Source: Campylobacter troglodytis (GTDB lineage Bacteria > Campylobacterota > Campylobacteria > Campylobacterales > Campylobacteraceae). From it: a DNA stretch of 45,804 nucleotides. The translations under genes were made by a program, and so were the position numbers. Positions 1 through 8,474 of this stretch are shown piece by piece. The stretch lies in NCBI RefSeq assembly GCF_006864425.1, contig NZ_QHLI01000020.1, positions 1-45,804 of the forward strand. The letters are read 5' to 3'. Position 1 is the stretch's first letter. Each line of letters starts with the position of its first letter. The notes beneath the pieces are model-generated. The model worked only from the letters and a program-made list of their open reading frames with translations, did no database searches and was not told the DNA's origin.

Positions 1-10
1 CTGCTTTTAA

Positions 11-408
11 AGCAAAATTGTAGCTTTCAAGCTCTTTTATTTTGCAAAAAGAACTTATCAAGGAGAGGATAAAGATATTTATATTTGGGGGTGTTTGATA
101 TTGTTGAAATTTTAAAGATAAATTGGAAAGACATATCTTGGAATAAATCTACTTATGCCCAAGTAAAAGAAAGTATAAAATACGGTTGCTCGAAGGATTT
201 TTATCACAGTATGAACTCAAAAGAAGAAAATCAAAGCTTTTTCAAAGAATTTCAGTCTTTAAATAGAAAAGGTATTGTAGCAATGATTGGCACAGATGGA
301 TTAAGGCATACTACGCTATGGAATGGAAATGATTTTGTGGATACTGCACTAGGAATAAGCGTTAATTACCTTAATGATGTCACATATTTAATACGAGAAT
401 TATTTTAG
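11..408 (+). pseudogene. Broken Tae4-like (type VI secretion) amidase gene
   Basis: The readable part runs from about 91 to 408. It contains KGIVAMIG followed by RHTTLWNG, which resembles the C-terminal half of Tae4-type amidase effectors (a KGII block, then GHVTLWNG with the catalytic His). Upstream, another frame (11-88) encodes a segment ending DKDIYIWG that would join VFDIVEILK as in Tae4 (a YIYRVNDMIDYL-like stretch) if the G5 run at 87-91 had six Gs. A one-base loss there would explain the break. The part that should carry the catalytic Cys is missing, and frame 2 has a stop at 8-10. The last codon is made by an IS insertion: TAG at 406-408 uses the first base of the element. The family call rests on motif resemblance only; an unrelated protein is possible. 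Confidence 0.5.
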
Positions 409-528
409 GCTCAAGACAACTTAAACTCAAATAAAGGAGTTTTAAGTTATGATTACAGCGATGAAAAATAAGTATATCAATCGTTTCAAAATTTCAGAGG
501 CTAAATTTAAAGAATTGTAAAGTATTTT

Positions 529-554
529 TTTGCTTCGTTACAACTTTTGAGGAA
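529..554 (+). repeat. Mini-insert, site 1, in IS-1
   Basis: A short (about 26-nt) version of the recurrent insert, tttgcttcg...gaggaa, lies between a tatttt run and gcc. IS-5 and IS-6 carry full 34-nt versions at the same position. Confidence 0.6.
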
Positions 555-762
555 GCCTTGTTCTTAAAGCCACACAAATTGCAAAATTAAGCAACAATTC
601 TTGCCAAAGCATCAATAAAATAATCAAAAATATTAGAATTTTAACCCTTAAAGAATGTGAAAAATTTCAAAAAGGCGAGATCGAAATAGCTGAGAGTTAT
701 TTCGGTGCAAAACGTGTTCGTGGCAAGCGTGGACGTGGGGCTGGTAAGAAAACACCAGTTTT

Positions 763-797
763 TTACTTCGTGCTACACACTCGTCCCTTTGCGAGAA
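763..797 (+). repeat. Mini-insert at a site 3/site 4 junction in IS-1
   Basis: A 35-nt insert (ttacttcgtgctac...gcgagaa) follows ACACCAGTTTT. Its left flank is that of site 3 (TPVF-G) and its right flank (ggagcaaag..tatagagtaa) is that of site 4, so the transposase segment between the two sites is missing. Confidence 0.75.
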
Positions 798-1089
798 GGA
801 GCAAAGTTATAGAGTAAGACATAGGGAAAATGAGTTTGCAAAGGGCACAAATCACATAAATGGCATTGAGAATTTCTGGGGCTTTGCCAAGCATAGATTA
901 AGCAAATTTAAAGGAATTAAAAAGGAAAATTTTGTCCTTCATTTAAAGGAAACAGAATTTAGATATAATACGAAAATTTTGAGACAAAATATTTATCAAA
1001 ATTTATTAAAGTTGATAAGAAAAAATCTGCTTAAGTTGTCTTGAGCCTTATTTTATTTTCAAATCCAAGCTTAAGTTGAAAAAATTCAC

Positions 1090-1108
1090 AAAGGCTCTTA
1101 GAGCCTTT
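1090..1108. terminator. Hairpin between IS-1 and accC
   Basis: aaaggctc and gagccttt form an 8-bp stem with a tta loop. On the minus strand it is followed by gtgaattttt, giving a T-rich tail after accC. It lies just beyond the end of accC (1174) and probably terminates the acc transcript. Confidence 0.55.
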
Positions 1109-1173
1109 ATTGTCGGCTTGTAGGGGCTTTTAAGGGCTAATAAATCGCACATTTAAAACTTGAAATGTTTAAG

Positions 1174-2505
1174 CTAATGCCTTGCAAGATAATTTGTATC
1201 AAAGGTATTGTTTATAAAATCCTTATTATCCATCATATTAAGATGAAAGCTTTTTGTAGTCTTAATGCCTCTTACTATAAGCTCATTTAAGGCTACCTTC
1301 ATCTTTGCTATGGCTGTGTTTCTATCCTCGCCCCACACCACAAGCTTTCCTATCATTGAGTCGTAAAAGGGAGGCACGCTGTATCCTTGATAACAATGAC
1401 TTTCCATTCTGACATTTCGCCCAGCAGGTGCTACATATTTTACAAGCTTGCCAGGACTTGGCACAAAGCTTTTTGGATCCTCTGCTGTTATGCGACATTC
1501 TATGCTGTGCCCTCTTAGCTTTATGCTTTCTTGAGGGGGTAATTCATAGCCCTCAGCCACCTTTATCATAAGCTCTATAATGTCAATCCCACTTACCATC
1601 TCGCTTACGCAGTGTTCTACCTGTAAGCGAGTGTTCATTTCTATGAAGTAAAAGTCTAAATTCTTATCCACTAAAAACTCAAAGGTTCCAGCTCCCTCAT
1701 AGCCTATAGCCTTTGCAGCCTTTATGGCTGTATCGTGTAGTTTTTTGCGTGTTTTATTATCAAGCAAAATCGCAGGGCTTTCCTCGATTAGCTTTTGATG
1801 ACGGCGCTGCATAGAGCAGTCTCTTTCTCCTATGTGAATGATATTTCCAAAGCTATCGCCAATGACTTGCACCTCTATGTGTCGGGGGTTTTGAATGTAT
1901 TTTTCCATATACATAGTCCCGTCTCCAAAGGCTGTCATAGCCTCGCTTTCAGCCGACCAATAAGCCTTTTCTATGTCGCTTTCTTTTTCTACCACACGCA
2001 TACCACGGCCGCCCCCACCTGCTGCAGCTTTAAGTATGATAGGATAGCCTATCTTGCTAGCAAGTTTTTTGGCTGCTTCAACTCCATTTAAGGCTCCATC
2101 GCTTCCAGGAATGACAGGCACACCAGCCCTTTGCATCATCTGCTTTGCCTTGCTTTTATCAGACATCAAGCTCATAGCCTCAACAGAGGGTCCTATGAAT
2201 TTTATCTTGTGTTTTGCGCAAATTTCAACAAAGTTTTGATTTTCACTTAAAAAGCCATAGCCTGGGAAAATGGCATCTGCTTCTGCTATTTCTGCTGCTG
2301 AGATGATGCTTGGTATGTTAAGATAGCTTTCTGTGCTTCTTGGATTACCTATGCAAATGTTTGCATCGGCATATCTTAGATAAAGTGCTTCTCTGTCGGC
2401 AGTAGAATACACGCAAATTGCCTTTTTTCCCATTTCTTTTATGGTTCTTAAGGCTCTTAGTGCTATTTCTCCGCGGTTTGCGATTAAAATTCTTTTAATT
2501 TCCAT
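1174..2505 (-). CDS. accC: Biotin carboxylase subunit of acetyl-CoA carboxylase
   Basis: 443 aa, normal length for AccC. It carboxylates the biotin on AccB with bicarbonate and ATP, the first half-reaction of malonyl-CoA synthesis in the cytosol. The N-terminal biotin-carboxylase domain starts IKRILIANRGEIALRALR. The ATP-grasp glycine loop AAGGGGRGMR is at residues 161-170, and the active-site block FIEMNTRLQVEHCVSE and the C-terminal domain are complete. Its ATG overlaps the accB stop as TAATG, so the two are translationally coupled. The accA and accD partners are not in this window, which is usual. Confidence 0.97.
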   Translation of the reverse strand: MEIKRILIANRGEIALRALRTIKEMGKKAICVYSTADREALYLRYADANICIGNPRSTESYLNIPSIISAAEIAEADAIFPGYGFLSENQNFVEICAKHKIKFIGPSVEAMSLMSDKSKAKQMMQRAGVPVIPGSDGALNGVEAAKKLASKIGYPIILKAAAGGGGRGMRVVEKESDIEKAYWSAESEAMTAFGDGTMYMEKYIQNPRHIEVQVIGDSFGNIIHIGERDCSMQRRHQKLIEESPAILLDNKTRKKLHDTAIKAAKAIGYEGAGTFEFLVDKNLDFYFIEMNTRLQVEHCVSEMVSGIDIIELMIKVAEGYELPPQESIKLRGHSIECRITAEDPKSFVPSPGKLVKYVAPAGRNVRMESHCYQGYSVPPFYDSMIGKLVVWGEDRNTAIAKMKVALNELIVRGIKTTKSFHLNMMDNKDFINNTFDTNYLARH

Positions 2506-2954
2506 TAAATTTTCTCCACCACAAACAAGGGCATATCAAACTCCACAGGCTGACCGTCAGCCACAAGTAGCTCTAAGATACGACAGTCATACTCAGCTTG
2601 AATTTCATTCATAATCTTCATAGCCTCTATAATGCCTATGGTATCTCCTTTTTTAACCGTGCTTCCTGCCTTCACAAAGGGTGCAGCACCAGGGCTTGGT
2701 GCTTGATAATAAGTGCCAACCATAGGGCTATTGAGGGTTGGTTTGTTTCTTTTGCTAGGATTTGCTTCATTTACTACATTTACATTTATGGGTTGAGGGG
2801 TTGGTGCGGTTGGAGGGGGAGGGGTTGGTGCTAATTCACAGCACATATCCCGTTCTAGTTCTATCTCAAAGCCGTCTTGTTCTTTGATCTTAATCTTGCT
2901 AATGTTAGCCTCGGCAAACATATTGACGAGTTCTTTAATCTCTTCTTTTGTCAT
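2505..2954 (-). CDS. accB: Biotin carboxyl carrier protein of acetyl-CoA carboxylase
   Basis: 149 aa. An N-terminal helical region (about 1-35) is followed by a Pro/Thr-rich linker (about 42-58, with TPPPPTAPTP) and a biotinyl domain (about 74-149). Its EAMKIMNE motif places the biotinylated Lys at residue 113. The start is supported by aggag about 8 nt upstream of ATG. It is first of the accB-accC pair and is transcribed leftwards. The G-rich plus-strand tract near 2811-2825 is only the proline linker. Confidence 0.97.
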   Translation of the reverse strand: MTKEEIKELVNMFAEANISKIKIKEQDGFEIELERDMCCELAPTPPPPTAPTPQPINVNVVNEANPSKRNKPTLNSPMVGTYYQAPSPGAAPFVKAGSTVKKGDTIGIIEAMKIMNEIQAEYDCRILELLVADGQPVEFDMPLFVVEKI

Positions 2955-3417
2955 AAAAGCTCCTAAAAATTTTATGATTAATTTTTAATTGTAATACAAA
3001 ATTTTTAATTTAACTTTAAATTTAACAAATTTTTTACATTTTGATAAAAAAGCCTTACTAAACAGCAAGTTGGCTTTTAAAATAAAAAGAAGGCGATTGA
3101 TACTTTTAGCTGATATAATTACAGCCCAAAGCTTGGTACAATCGATCTTAGTATATATTTTTGCCATATATTTGGGAGCGAAAATTTAGACAAATTTTGG
3201 AGTGTTTTTGTGCTGATATTTATGTAAGTAAAATCGCTCTCTTTGCAAGGTTTCTCGCCCTTGTGTGAATAGGATAGTGCAGCAAGCTTTTAACCCTTAA
3301 AAAATGCGAAAAATATCTAAAATGAGTGGTGAAATCGAAGTTGATGAGAGTTATTTCGGTGCAAAAAGAGTTCGTGGTAAGTGTGGATGTGGAACTGACA
3401 AAAAGACGCCTATGTTT

Positions 3418-3451
3418 TTACTTCCTTAATCCTCTTGCAACTCTGCGAGAA
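3418..3451 (+). repeat. Mini-insert, site 3, in IS-2
   Basis: A 34-nt insert (ttacttccttaat...ctgcgagaa) between TATGTTT and GGTATGC, at the TPVF-G position of the transposase. Confidence 0.75.
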
Positions 3452-3600
3452 GGTATGCTAAAATGCAATTGCACGAGTTTATGCACTCAAACGCTTGCTC
3501 TGCCAAAGAGTTGCAGTCCATAATAAAGGACTTTGCAGAGCTTAAAGAAAGTGAAATTTACAGCGATAACTTCAAAGCCTATGATGGCTTGGTGGATTTT

Positions 3601-3631
3601 TTACTTTGCTGGGCTTGTGTTTTTGTAAGAA
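3601..3631 (+). repeat. Mini-insert, site 4, in IS-2
   Basis: ttactttgctgggc...gtaagaa follows GGTGGATTTT and precedes a decayed gaaacaaagacacattata, at the VD(F/L)-G position that is also occupied in IS-3 and IS-5. The sequence is more diverged than the others. Confidence 0.65.
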
Positions 3632-3714
3632 GAAACAAAGACACATTATATGGTAAAATACGCCAAATTCAAGTTTGCAAACAAACAAAATCACATAAAC
3701 GAAATTGTGAACTT

Positions 3715-3751
3715 TTTTATTTCCTTAAGCTTCTTGCAACTGTGTAGTAGA
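3715..3751 (+). repeat. Mini-insert, site 5, in IS-2
   Basis: tttatttccttaag...gtagtagaa replaces the ctgggg of the IENFWG codons. This site is uninterrupted in IS-1, IS-3 and IS-5. Confidence 0.65.
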
Positions 3752-3935
3752 AGTTTGCAAAATTTATACTTGCTAAATTTAGAAGCACAAAAAAGAAAAT
3801 TTTGTCCTTCACTTAAAAGAAACAAAATTGAGACGAAAATTTTAAGGCAATATTCTCATCAAAATTTGCTGAAATTGATAAGGGAAAATTTTGTTAAATT
3901 TAATTGAGCCTTAAAGATTTCATAATGATTAAGGC

Positions 3936-5045
3936 TTAAGCCTTTTTTATAAGTGCCTTTGCCTTTTCCCAAAGGCTAATGCCAAGCTTTTTTGCCTCAT
4001 TTACATTAAAGTCCTTGTATTTTTCACCAACCACCCTTTCTAGCTCAGCAAGTTCTCTTAACTTGCTTTGAGCTAGTCTTGAAAGATCGTCTATTTTGGG
4101 ATTTTTTTTCAATTCATTGAGGCTTAAAATAAGCTGTTCTCTGCTTTCGTGCATTAATCTTGTAAATTTAGCAAACACAGTATCTAACTCGTTTTCAAGC
4201 AGATCTTTTAATATAGCCCTAATAGGCTCGTCAAAGTCCTTTTCAAGCTCCTTTAAAAGCAAGATAAGCTCATCCTCTAAGCCTATCAACTCCTTTTCTT
4301 TAAGTGCTAGATCCTCTTCAAAGGTGCAAAAGCTAAAGCTTTTTTTGAATTTTTCCACCCCAAGTTCTATCCCATCTCGCACTCCTTTGATTGCACCTAT
4401 ACAAAGATCCTTTGAGAAATTTTTTGACTCAGCTGCTAAGTCAAATGCTACGTTTAAAATGATCTTAGAGCTTTGAATTATATTTTCTTTTTTAAATTTA
4501 GCCTCGCAAATGGCGTTATAGATCAACTCCTTTGAGATCTCACTTGCAGTAAGTTCTATATCCTCGTTTCTTTCAAGTGTTCTTATAAAGGCACTTTCAG
4601 CCACTTCTTTAAGCAGCTCTAAGCTTTCTAGCTCAAATAAAAAGGCCTCATTTAGTGCACTTGAAACTTGCTCCTTGTAAGAGGAATTTTCAAGGCTTTG
4701 TTTTAGCTCAAAGAAATTTCGTCCTATTTCATTTTTTATGGTGGTTTTTTGAGTTTCTATCTTGTTTTTTATTAATTCTTGCTCACTTATGAGTTTATAT
4801 AGGGTGTTTTGTTCATTTTGTATTTTTGCTTTGATTAAGGCCTTTATGATGCTTGTTGCGTTTTTGGTATTTAATAAATCAAGCCTTTCAAGCACCCCTA
4901 AAAAGTCATTTAAGCTAGTTTCAAGCTTATCATTTGCAGGAAGTTTTTGCAAGGCTAGGTTAAAGACTAGATCCTCTAAAAGCTCACTGGCTCCTTCCTT
5001 TTGAGCCAAAAGGGAATTTTCAAATATAATCAAAGCGTTTTGCAT
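3936..5045 (-). CDS. Helical protein of unknown function (Cj0254-like by position)
   Basis: 369 aa, no signal peptide and no membrane segment. Almost the whole protein is predicted helix, rich in Glu, Lys and Leu. Coiled-coil-like stretches lie near 85-120 and 240-275, with a more hydrophobic, Gly-containing segment around 195-230 (IGAIKGVRDGIELGVEKF). The tail is strongly basic. I recognise no catalytic motif. Its place two genes from the acidic protein and MFS transporter matches the position of Cj0254 in C. jejuni as I remember it. It is probably a cytosolic structural or stress-related protein, but no function should be assigned. Confidence 0.8.
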   Translation of the reverse strand: MQNALIIFENSLLAQKEGASELLEDLVFNLALQKLPANDKLETSLNDFLGVLERLDLLNTKNATSIIKALIKAKIQNEQNTLYKLISEQELIKNKIETQKTTIKNEIGRNFFELKQSLENSSYKEQVSSALNEAFLFELESLELLKEVAESAFIRTLERNEDIELTASEISKELIYNAICEAKFKKENIIQSSKIILNVAFDLAAESKNFSKDLCIGAIKGVRDGIELGVEKFKKSFSFCTFEEDLALKEKELIGLEDELILLLKELEKDFDEPIRAILKDLLENELDTVFAKFTRLMHESREQLILSLNELKKNPKIDDLSRLAQSKLRELAELERVVGEKYKDFNVNEAKKLGISLWEKAKALIKKA

Positions 5046-5278
5046 TCTTTATCCTTTGTTTGTTAATCTTTATCAAGCCTTAAATTTTTTAAATTCAAGG
5101 ATACATTTAAATCTTTGTCCTTTGTGAATTCTATCCTATTTAAATTTAAAAGCCTTGAATTCCGTGTAAAGCCTTTAATTAAAAGCCTATTTAATACACT
5201 TAGTTTAAATCACTAGCCAATAAAATTTAAAACAAGTTTAAAAAATTTGTGTTTAAAGCTTAGCCTTTTAAAAGCCAT

Positions 5279-5312
5279 CAAGCCTTGAATTTTATTTAAA
5301 TTCAAGCTTTTA
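5279..5312 (-). terminator. Inverted repeat downstream of the DUF493 gene
   Basis: agccttgaatttt and aaattcaagct form an imperfect stem immediately beyond the end of the minus-strand gene at 5339. The T-rich tail is weak, so this is a modest call; such AATTCAAG words are common here. Confidence 0.35.
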
Positions 5313-5338
5313 ACATAAATCACACTAAAAGCTTAAAT

Positions 5339-5635
5339 TTAAAGCACAAAGCTAGCCCTTTTTTTAAGCAAATTAAATACACTAAGCCTATCCTCTTCGC
5401 TTTCTACAAGCACACTTAACATATAGCTTTGATACTTGCCATTTTGAAGCGAGTTCTTGCAAGAAAATTTTTTATCCCTTAAAAGCTCTTTAAAGATCAA
5501 AGCCACTTCTTCGTTTTTTTTAAAGATTACCCTATACTCCCAAAAAAGAGGATATTCAATCCTTGGCTTAGTATCAAGCTCGTTTAAATTTAACACTCTT
5601 GTTTCCTTTTGTAATCTTAGATCTTTAATATTCAT
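5339..5635 (-). CDS. DUF493 (YbeD/HP0495-like) small protein
   Basis: 98 aa, close to the usual 85-100 for the family. The block IEYPLFWEYRVIFKK (about 26-40) and the SYMLSVLVESEEDRLSVFNLL stretch near the end (written here in part) match the ferredoxin-like/ACT-like fold of HP0495 and E. coli YbeD. The family is a small cytosolic ligand- or partner-binding domain of unknown role. The gene lies upstream of the helical-protein gene in the same orientation (about 290 bp apart). In C. jejuni, as I recall, the equivalent Cj0253 sits next to moaC, which is not present here. Confidence 0.8.
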   Translation of the reverse strand: MNIKDLRLQKETRVLNLNELDTKPRIEYPLFWEYRVIFKKNEEVALIFKELLRDKKFSCKNSLQNGKYQSYMLSVLVESEEDRLSVFNLLKKRASFVL

Positions 5636-5896
5636 AGTTTGATATAGGCACAGCTAAAATTACATAGCATTTTTAACATAATTAAAAATTCAAAACAACT
5701 TAGCTACTATATTGCTATCTAATTTTACCCTCACAAAAAGCGTGAATTTAAGCCTTAGTTTATATGCACCTTGATCTTTGCAATATTTAATGCCTAAATT
5801 TAATCTTGTTTATTCTTTAAAAAATTTCAAAAATTATAGCAAATTGCGTAAAATTTAAGCTAAAATATTTCAAAAGAATTTTAAAAGAGGGATTTT

Positions 5897-6064
5897 ATGA
5901 GAAAAGAAGAGGAACTTGAAGATCTCCTTGATGATGAGTTAGATAATATAAGCTTGGATGAATATGATGAGCTTTCACATTCTAAGCATAAAAATTACGC
6001 TTATGATGAGGATGATTACAGCTTTGAGGATGAGGATAGCGATGATAGCTATGAGATGGACTAG
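5897..6064 (+). CDS. Small, very acidic protein (Cj0251c-like)
   Basis: 55 aa from ATG 5897, with gagg about 9 nt upstream. About half of the residues are Asp or Glu (EEELEDLLDDELD near the start, DEDDYSFEDEDSDDSYEMD at the end), with several Tyr and Ser and no Cys. There is no signal peptide. An acidic short gene between the DUF493 gene and the MFS transporter matches the 'highly acidic protein' of C. jejuni at the same place, with the same relative orientations, which makes it a real gene despite its size. Its function is unknown; a disordered, metal- or protein-binding peptide would fit the composition. Confidence 0.8.
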   Translation: MRKEEELEDLLDDELDNISLDEYDELSHSKHKNYAYDEDDYSFEDEDSDDSYEMD

Positions 6065-6530
6065 GTTTAGGGGCTTTCAAAGGGCGTTAAACTTGTCTAT
6101 TTTATAAACTTGTCCATCTTAAACAGTGCGTTAAGTTATCTTAAAACTTAGCTTTTTTTAGAAAGAGAAGTTTATTTGTTGAAGTGTAGTTTCTTTGGCA
6201 AAGGAACTTTGTCTTACAAGGAGTAGCTTCTTTGGCAAACTAAGTTTATTTATTAAACCGTAGCTTTTTGACAAAGGGCATTTTTAGAAACAGCTCTTTT
6301 GCCTCGCAAAGTCCTTTGTGTCGCTTTTCAACAAGGCTTCAAATAAAGTTTTTAACAAATAGAAGCTTCTTTGCTAAAATGCAATTTTTGGCAAAATTAC
6401 AAGATTTTGTTTGAATTTACAAAGTATTTCTTTATAAACTAGCTTAAAACAGTTAAATTCAAAGCTTGTTTGTGAGAAACAAGACCTCTTGATAAAACAT
6501 TTTAAATTTTTGATTAAAGGATATTTAAGT
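6065..6530. other. Noncoding gap with degenerate short repeats
   Basis: No supported ORF. Variants of agcttctttggcaaa and similar words recur (about 6180-6320), also seen loosely near 24770 and 25380. No terminator stem was clear. Confidence 0.6.
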
Positions 6531-7841
6531 ATGCAAAAAACACTAAATAAAAAAGATATTAAGACCCTAGGGCTAAGCTCCTTGGGCGGAACCTTGGAAT
6601 TTTATGATTTTATCATCTTTGTCTTTTTTGCCAACATCATCTCTCAGCATTTTTTTCCAGCCAGTTTAAGCGAGACCTGGAAGCTTGTAAATACCTATGG
6701 AATCTTCGCAGCAGGCTATCTTGCTCGTCCGCTTGGTGGCATAGTTATGGCACATTTTGGAGACAAATTTGGACGCAAAAATATGTTCATGCTAAGTATT
6801 TTATTAATGGTGATTCCAACCTTCGCCCTTGCCATAGTGCCTACCTTTGATATGATAGGATATTTTGCTCCTATATTTTTGATCTTGGTTAGAATTTGTC
6901 AAGGCATAGCCGTTGGAGGCGAGCTTCCTGGTGCTTGGGTATTCATACATGAACACGCCCCACAAGGACAAAAAAACACCTATCTTGGCTTTTTAACCGC
7001 TTCTGTAACGGCTGGGATCCTGCTTGGAAGCCTTGTATATCTTGCTACTTATACTGTTTTTGATGACAAGCAGGTGCAAGAATGGGCTTGGAGGGTGCCA
7101 TTTGCACTTGGTGGTATCTTTGGCATTGTTTCTGTATATCTTAGAAAATTCCTAGATGAAACCCCTGTTTTTAAGAGGATGAGAGAGGATGATTTGCTGG
7201 TTAAATTTCCTCTCAAAGAGGTGCTTAAAAGCTCAAAATCAGGTGTAATCATCTCAATGCTAATAACCCTACTTCTAACAGGCTGCATACTCGTTTTTAT
7301 CTTAATCGTTCCAAATTTTGTTGCAAATATGGCAGAGCTTAAATTCAACGCCTTTGAAAAGACCTATTTTCAAATTTGCGGACTTGTTGCTATAGTTAGT
7401 GCCATCATTTTAAGTGGGCTTTTAAGCGACAAGCTTAGTCCTTATAAGGTTTGCATAGCCTTTAATGTGGGCTTTGCCTTCTTTGCCTTTTTATTTTTCA
7501 AAGAACTTTACTCTCAAAATATAAGCCCTATAAGCCTCATATCCTTTTATGTTTTAACTTGTTTTTGTGCTGGGGTTATGAATTTTTGTCCCATTTATAT
7601 GAGCGATGTTTTCGAGGCCAAAATAAGATTTAGCGGTATTTCCTTTGCCTACAACATAGCCTATGCCATAGCAGGTGGCTTTACCCCTCAACTTGCTGTG
7701 TTTTTACACTCTAAGGCTGTGCAAAACAGTGAAAGCTTTTTTGCTTATGGTCTAAGCCTTTATGTGCTACTCTTAGCCCTAATTGGCATAGCTGTAAGCT
7801 TGGCTATGAGGAGGATCTATCTTGCAAGGGGAGATGATTAA
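6531..7841 (+). CDS. MFS transporter, metabolite:H+ symporter (MHS) type (Cj0250c-like)
   Basis: 436 aa from ATG 6531, chosen over TTG 6489 because aaagga sits 9 nt upstream. About twelve hydrophobic segments. RPLGG (66-70) and GDKFGRKN (77-84) mark the loop 2-3 signature of the MFS, and the start GGTLEFYDF and the RICQGIAVGGELPGAWVF block are typical of MHS permeases such as ProP and KgtP. The likely substrate is a small organic acid or compatible solute; it cannot be fixed from sequence. It follows the acidic-protein gene in the same direction and is the last conserved gene before the glucose island. Confidence 0.9.
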   Translation: MQKTLNKKDIKTLGLSSLGGTLEFYDFIIFVFFANIISQHFFPASLSETWKLVNTYGIFAAGYLARPLGGIVMAHFGDKFGRKNMFMLSILLMVIPTFALAIVPTFDMIGYFAPIFLILVRICQGIAVGGELPGAWVFIHEHAPQGQKNTYLGFLTASVTAGILLGSLVYLATYTVFDDKQVQEWAWRVPFALGGIFGIVSVYLRKFLDETPVFKRMREDDLLVKFPLKEVLKSSKSGVIISMLITLLLTGCILVFILIVPNFVANMAELKFNAFEKTYFQICGLVAIVSAIILSGLLSDKLSPYKVCIAFNVGFAFFAFLFFKELYSQNISPISLISFYVLTCFCAGVMNFCPIYMSDVFEAKIRFSGISFAYNIAYAIAGGFTPQLAVFLHSKAVQNSESFFAYGLSLYVLLLALIGIAVSLAMRRIYLARGDD

Positions 7842-8474
7842 GCTAAAAAGCCTTGCTTGATTTATAAAATAATTTTTTTTAAATCATTGTGTTTGCATTA
7901 TGTTTGTAATTATTTTATTTTGAAACTGCATAAATTCAATATAGACAAGGGCTTGAATTTAAAAAGCCTAAATTCAAAGCCTTTCTTGCAAAATAAGCCT
8001 TTGTCTTGTTATTAACACACTCTTTTATGAGAAGATGCAAACAGTGATGATGCTTACAAAATGGATCAAGTTTAGAGGTTCTTTGTCAAAAAGCATCTTA
8101 TTTATATTCTTGTATTAACCATTTTAAATTCAAAGAGAGCTTTTAGCTTTGTTTTAGCAAGATCTAAAAATGATAAAAAGTGAGTTAGCAAGTTTTGCTA
8201 TATGAATTTTGTTACATTAACTTCGCACCAAGTGCTTTAAATTTTTAACTTGAATTTGTGAAAACCGTGCCTCAAATTTTTAAAAAGCCTTAAATTTAAT
8301 CTTGTCATTTTAAACCTTGCTACGAAAAATTCCACAAAAGAGTTGTTAAATTCACAAAAACTGTGAATTTTTATGTCCTTGCCACAGAGGGCTAAAAAAA
8401 TTCATCATTTTTAAAAAATCTTTTTTAAAGCAAGAATTGAAATTCAACAAAGAGGACAAAAAGAGCTTTACAAG
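7842..8474. other. Noncoding gap between the MFS gene and eda
   Basis: AT-rich, no supported ORF. It contains the inverted repeat at 7949-7988 and several aaattcac words. This is the left edge of the glucose island; no IS end, tRNA or att-like repeat was visible here. Confidence 0.6.
7949..7988 (+). terminator. Probable terminator of the MFS gene
   Basis: ggcttgaattta and taaattcaaagcc form a stem of about 12 bp with one bulge and are followed by tttcttg. It lies about 110 bp beyond the stop at 7841. Confidence 0.45.

Larger units (their letters stand above)
408..1047 (+). mobile_element. IS1595-type element remnant (IS-1) with intact ends and 8-bp target duplication
   Basis: The 17-bp termini ggctcaagacaacttaa (408-424) and its exact inverse (1031-1047) bound 640 bp. 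They are flanked by perfect 8-bp duplications, ttatttta at 400-407 and 1048-1055. The transposase starts at ATG 449 behind aaaggag but is broken: a stop at 518-520, a short insert at 529-554, and another at 763-797 beyond which the middle of the gene is lost. Recognisable pieces are AESYFGAKRVRGKRGRGAGK, typical of IS1595/ISXO2-like DDE transposases, and HINGIENFWGFAKHRLSKF near the end. The element is dead for its own transposase, yet its ends and target duplication are clean. Confidence 0.9.
3092..3910 (+). mobile_element. IS1595-type remnant IS-2, a hybrid of two subtypes
   Basis: The left end ggcgattgatacttttagc and about 150 bp after it match the upstream end of IS-3. The right end (taagggaaaatt...taattgagcc) is of the IS-5/IS-6 type. 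The transposase carries EIEVDESYFGAKRVRGK, a decayed central part and a decayed C-terminus, and is interrupted by three mini-inserts (3418-3451, 3601-3631, about 3715-3751). No matching target duplication was found: aaaaagaa on the left against ttaaagat on the right. That fits recombination between two elements rather than a single transposition. The gene is non-functional. Confidence 0.8.

Noticed and set aside
2598-2834. 78-aa plus-strand frame opposite accB
   Set aside because: Shadow of the accB coding strand; the Gly/Trp/Arg-rich tail mirrors the proline linker.
3463-3907. Two overlapping plus-strand reading frames as possible small genes
   Set aside because: They lie inside IS-2 and are frameshifted transposase with insert-derived residues.
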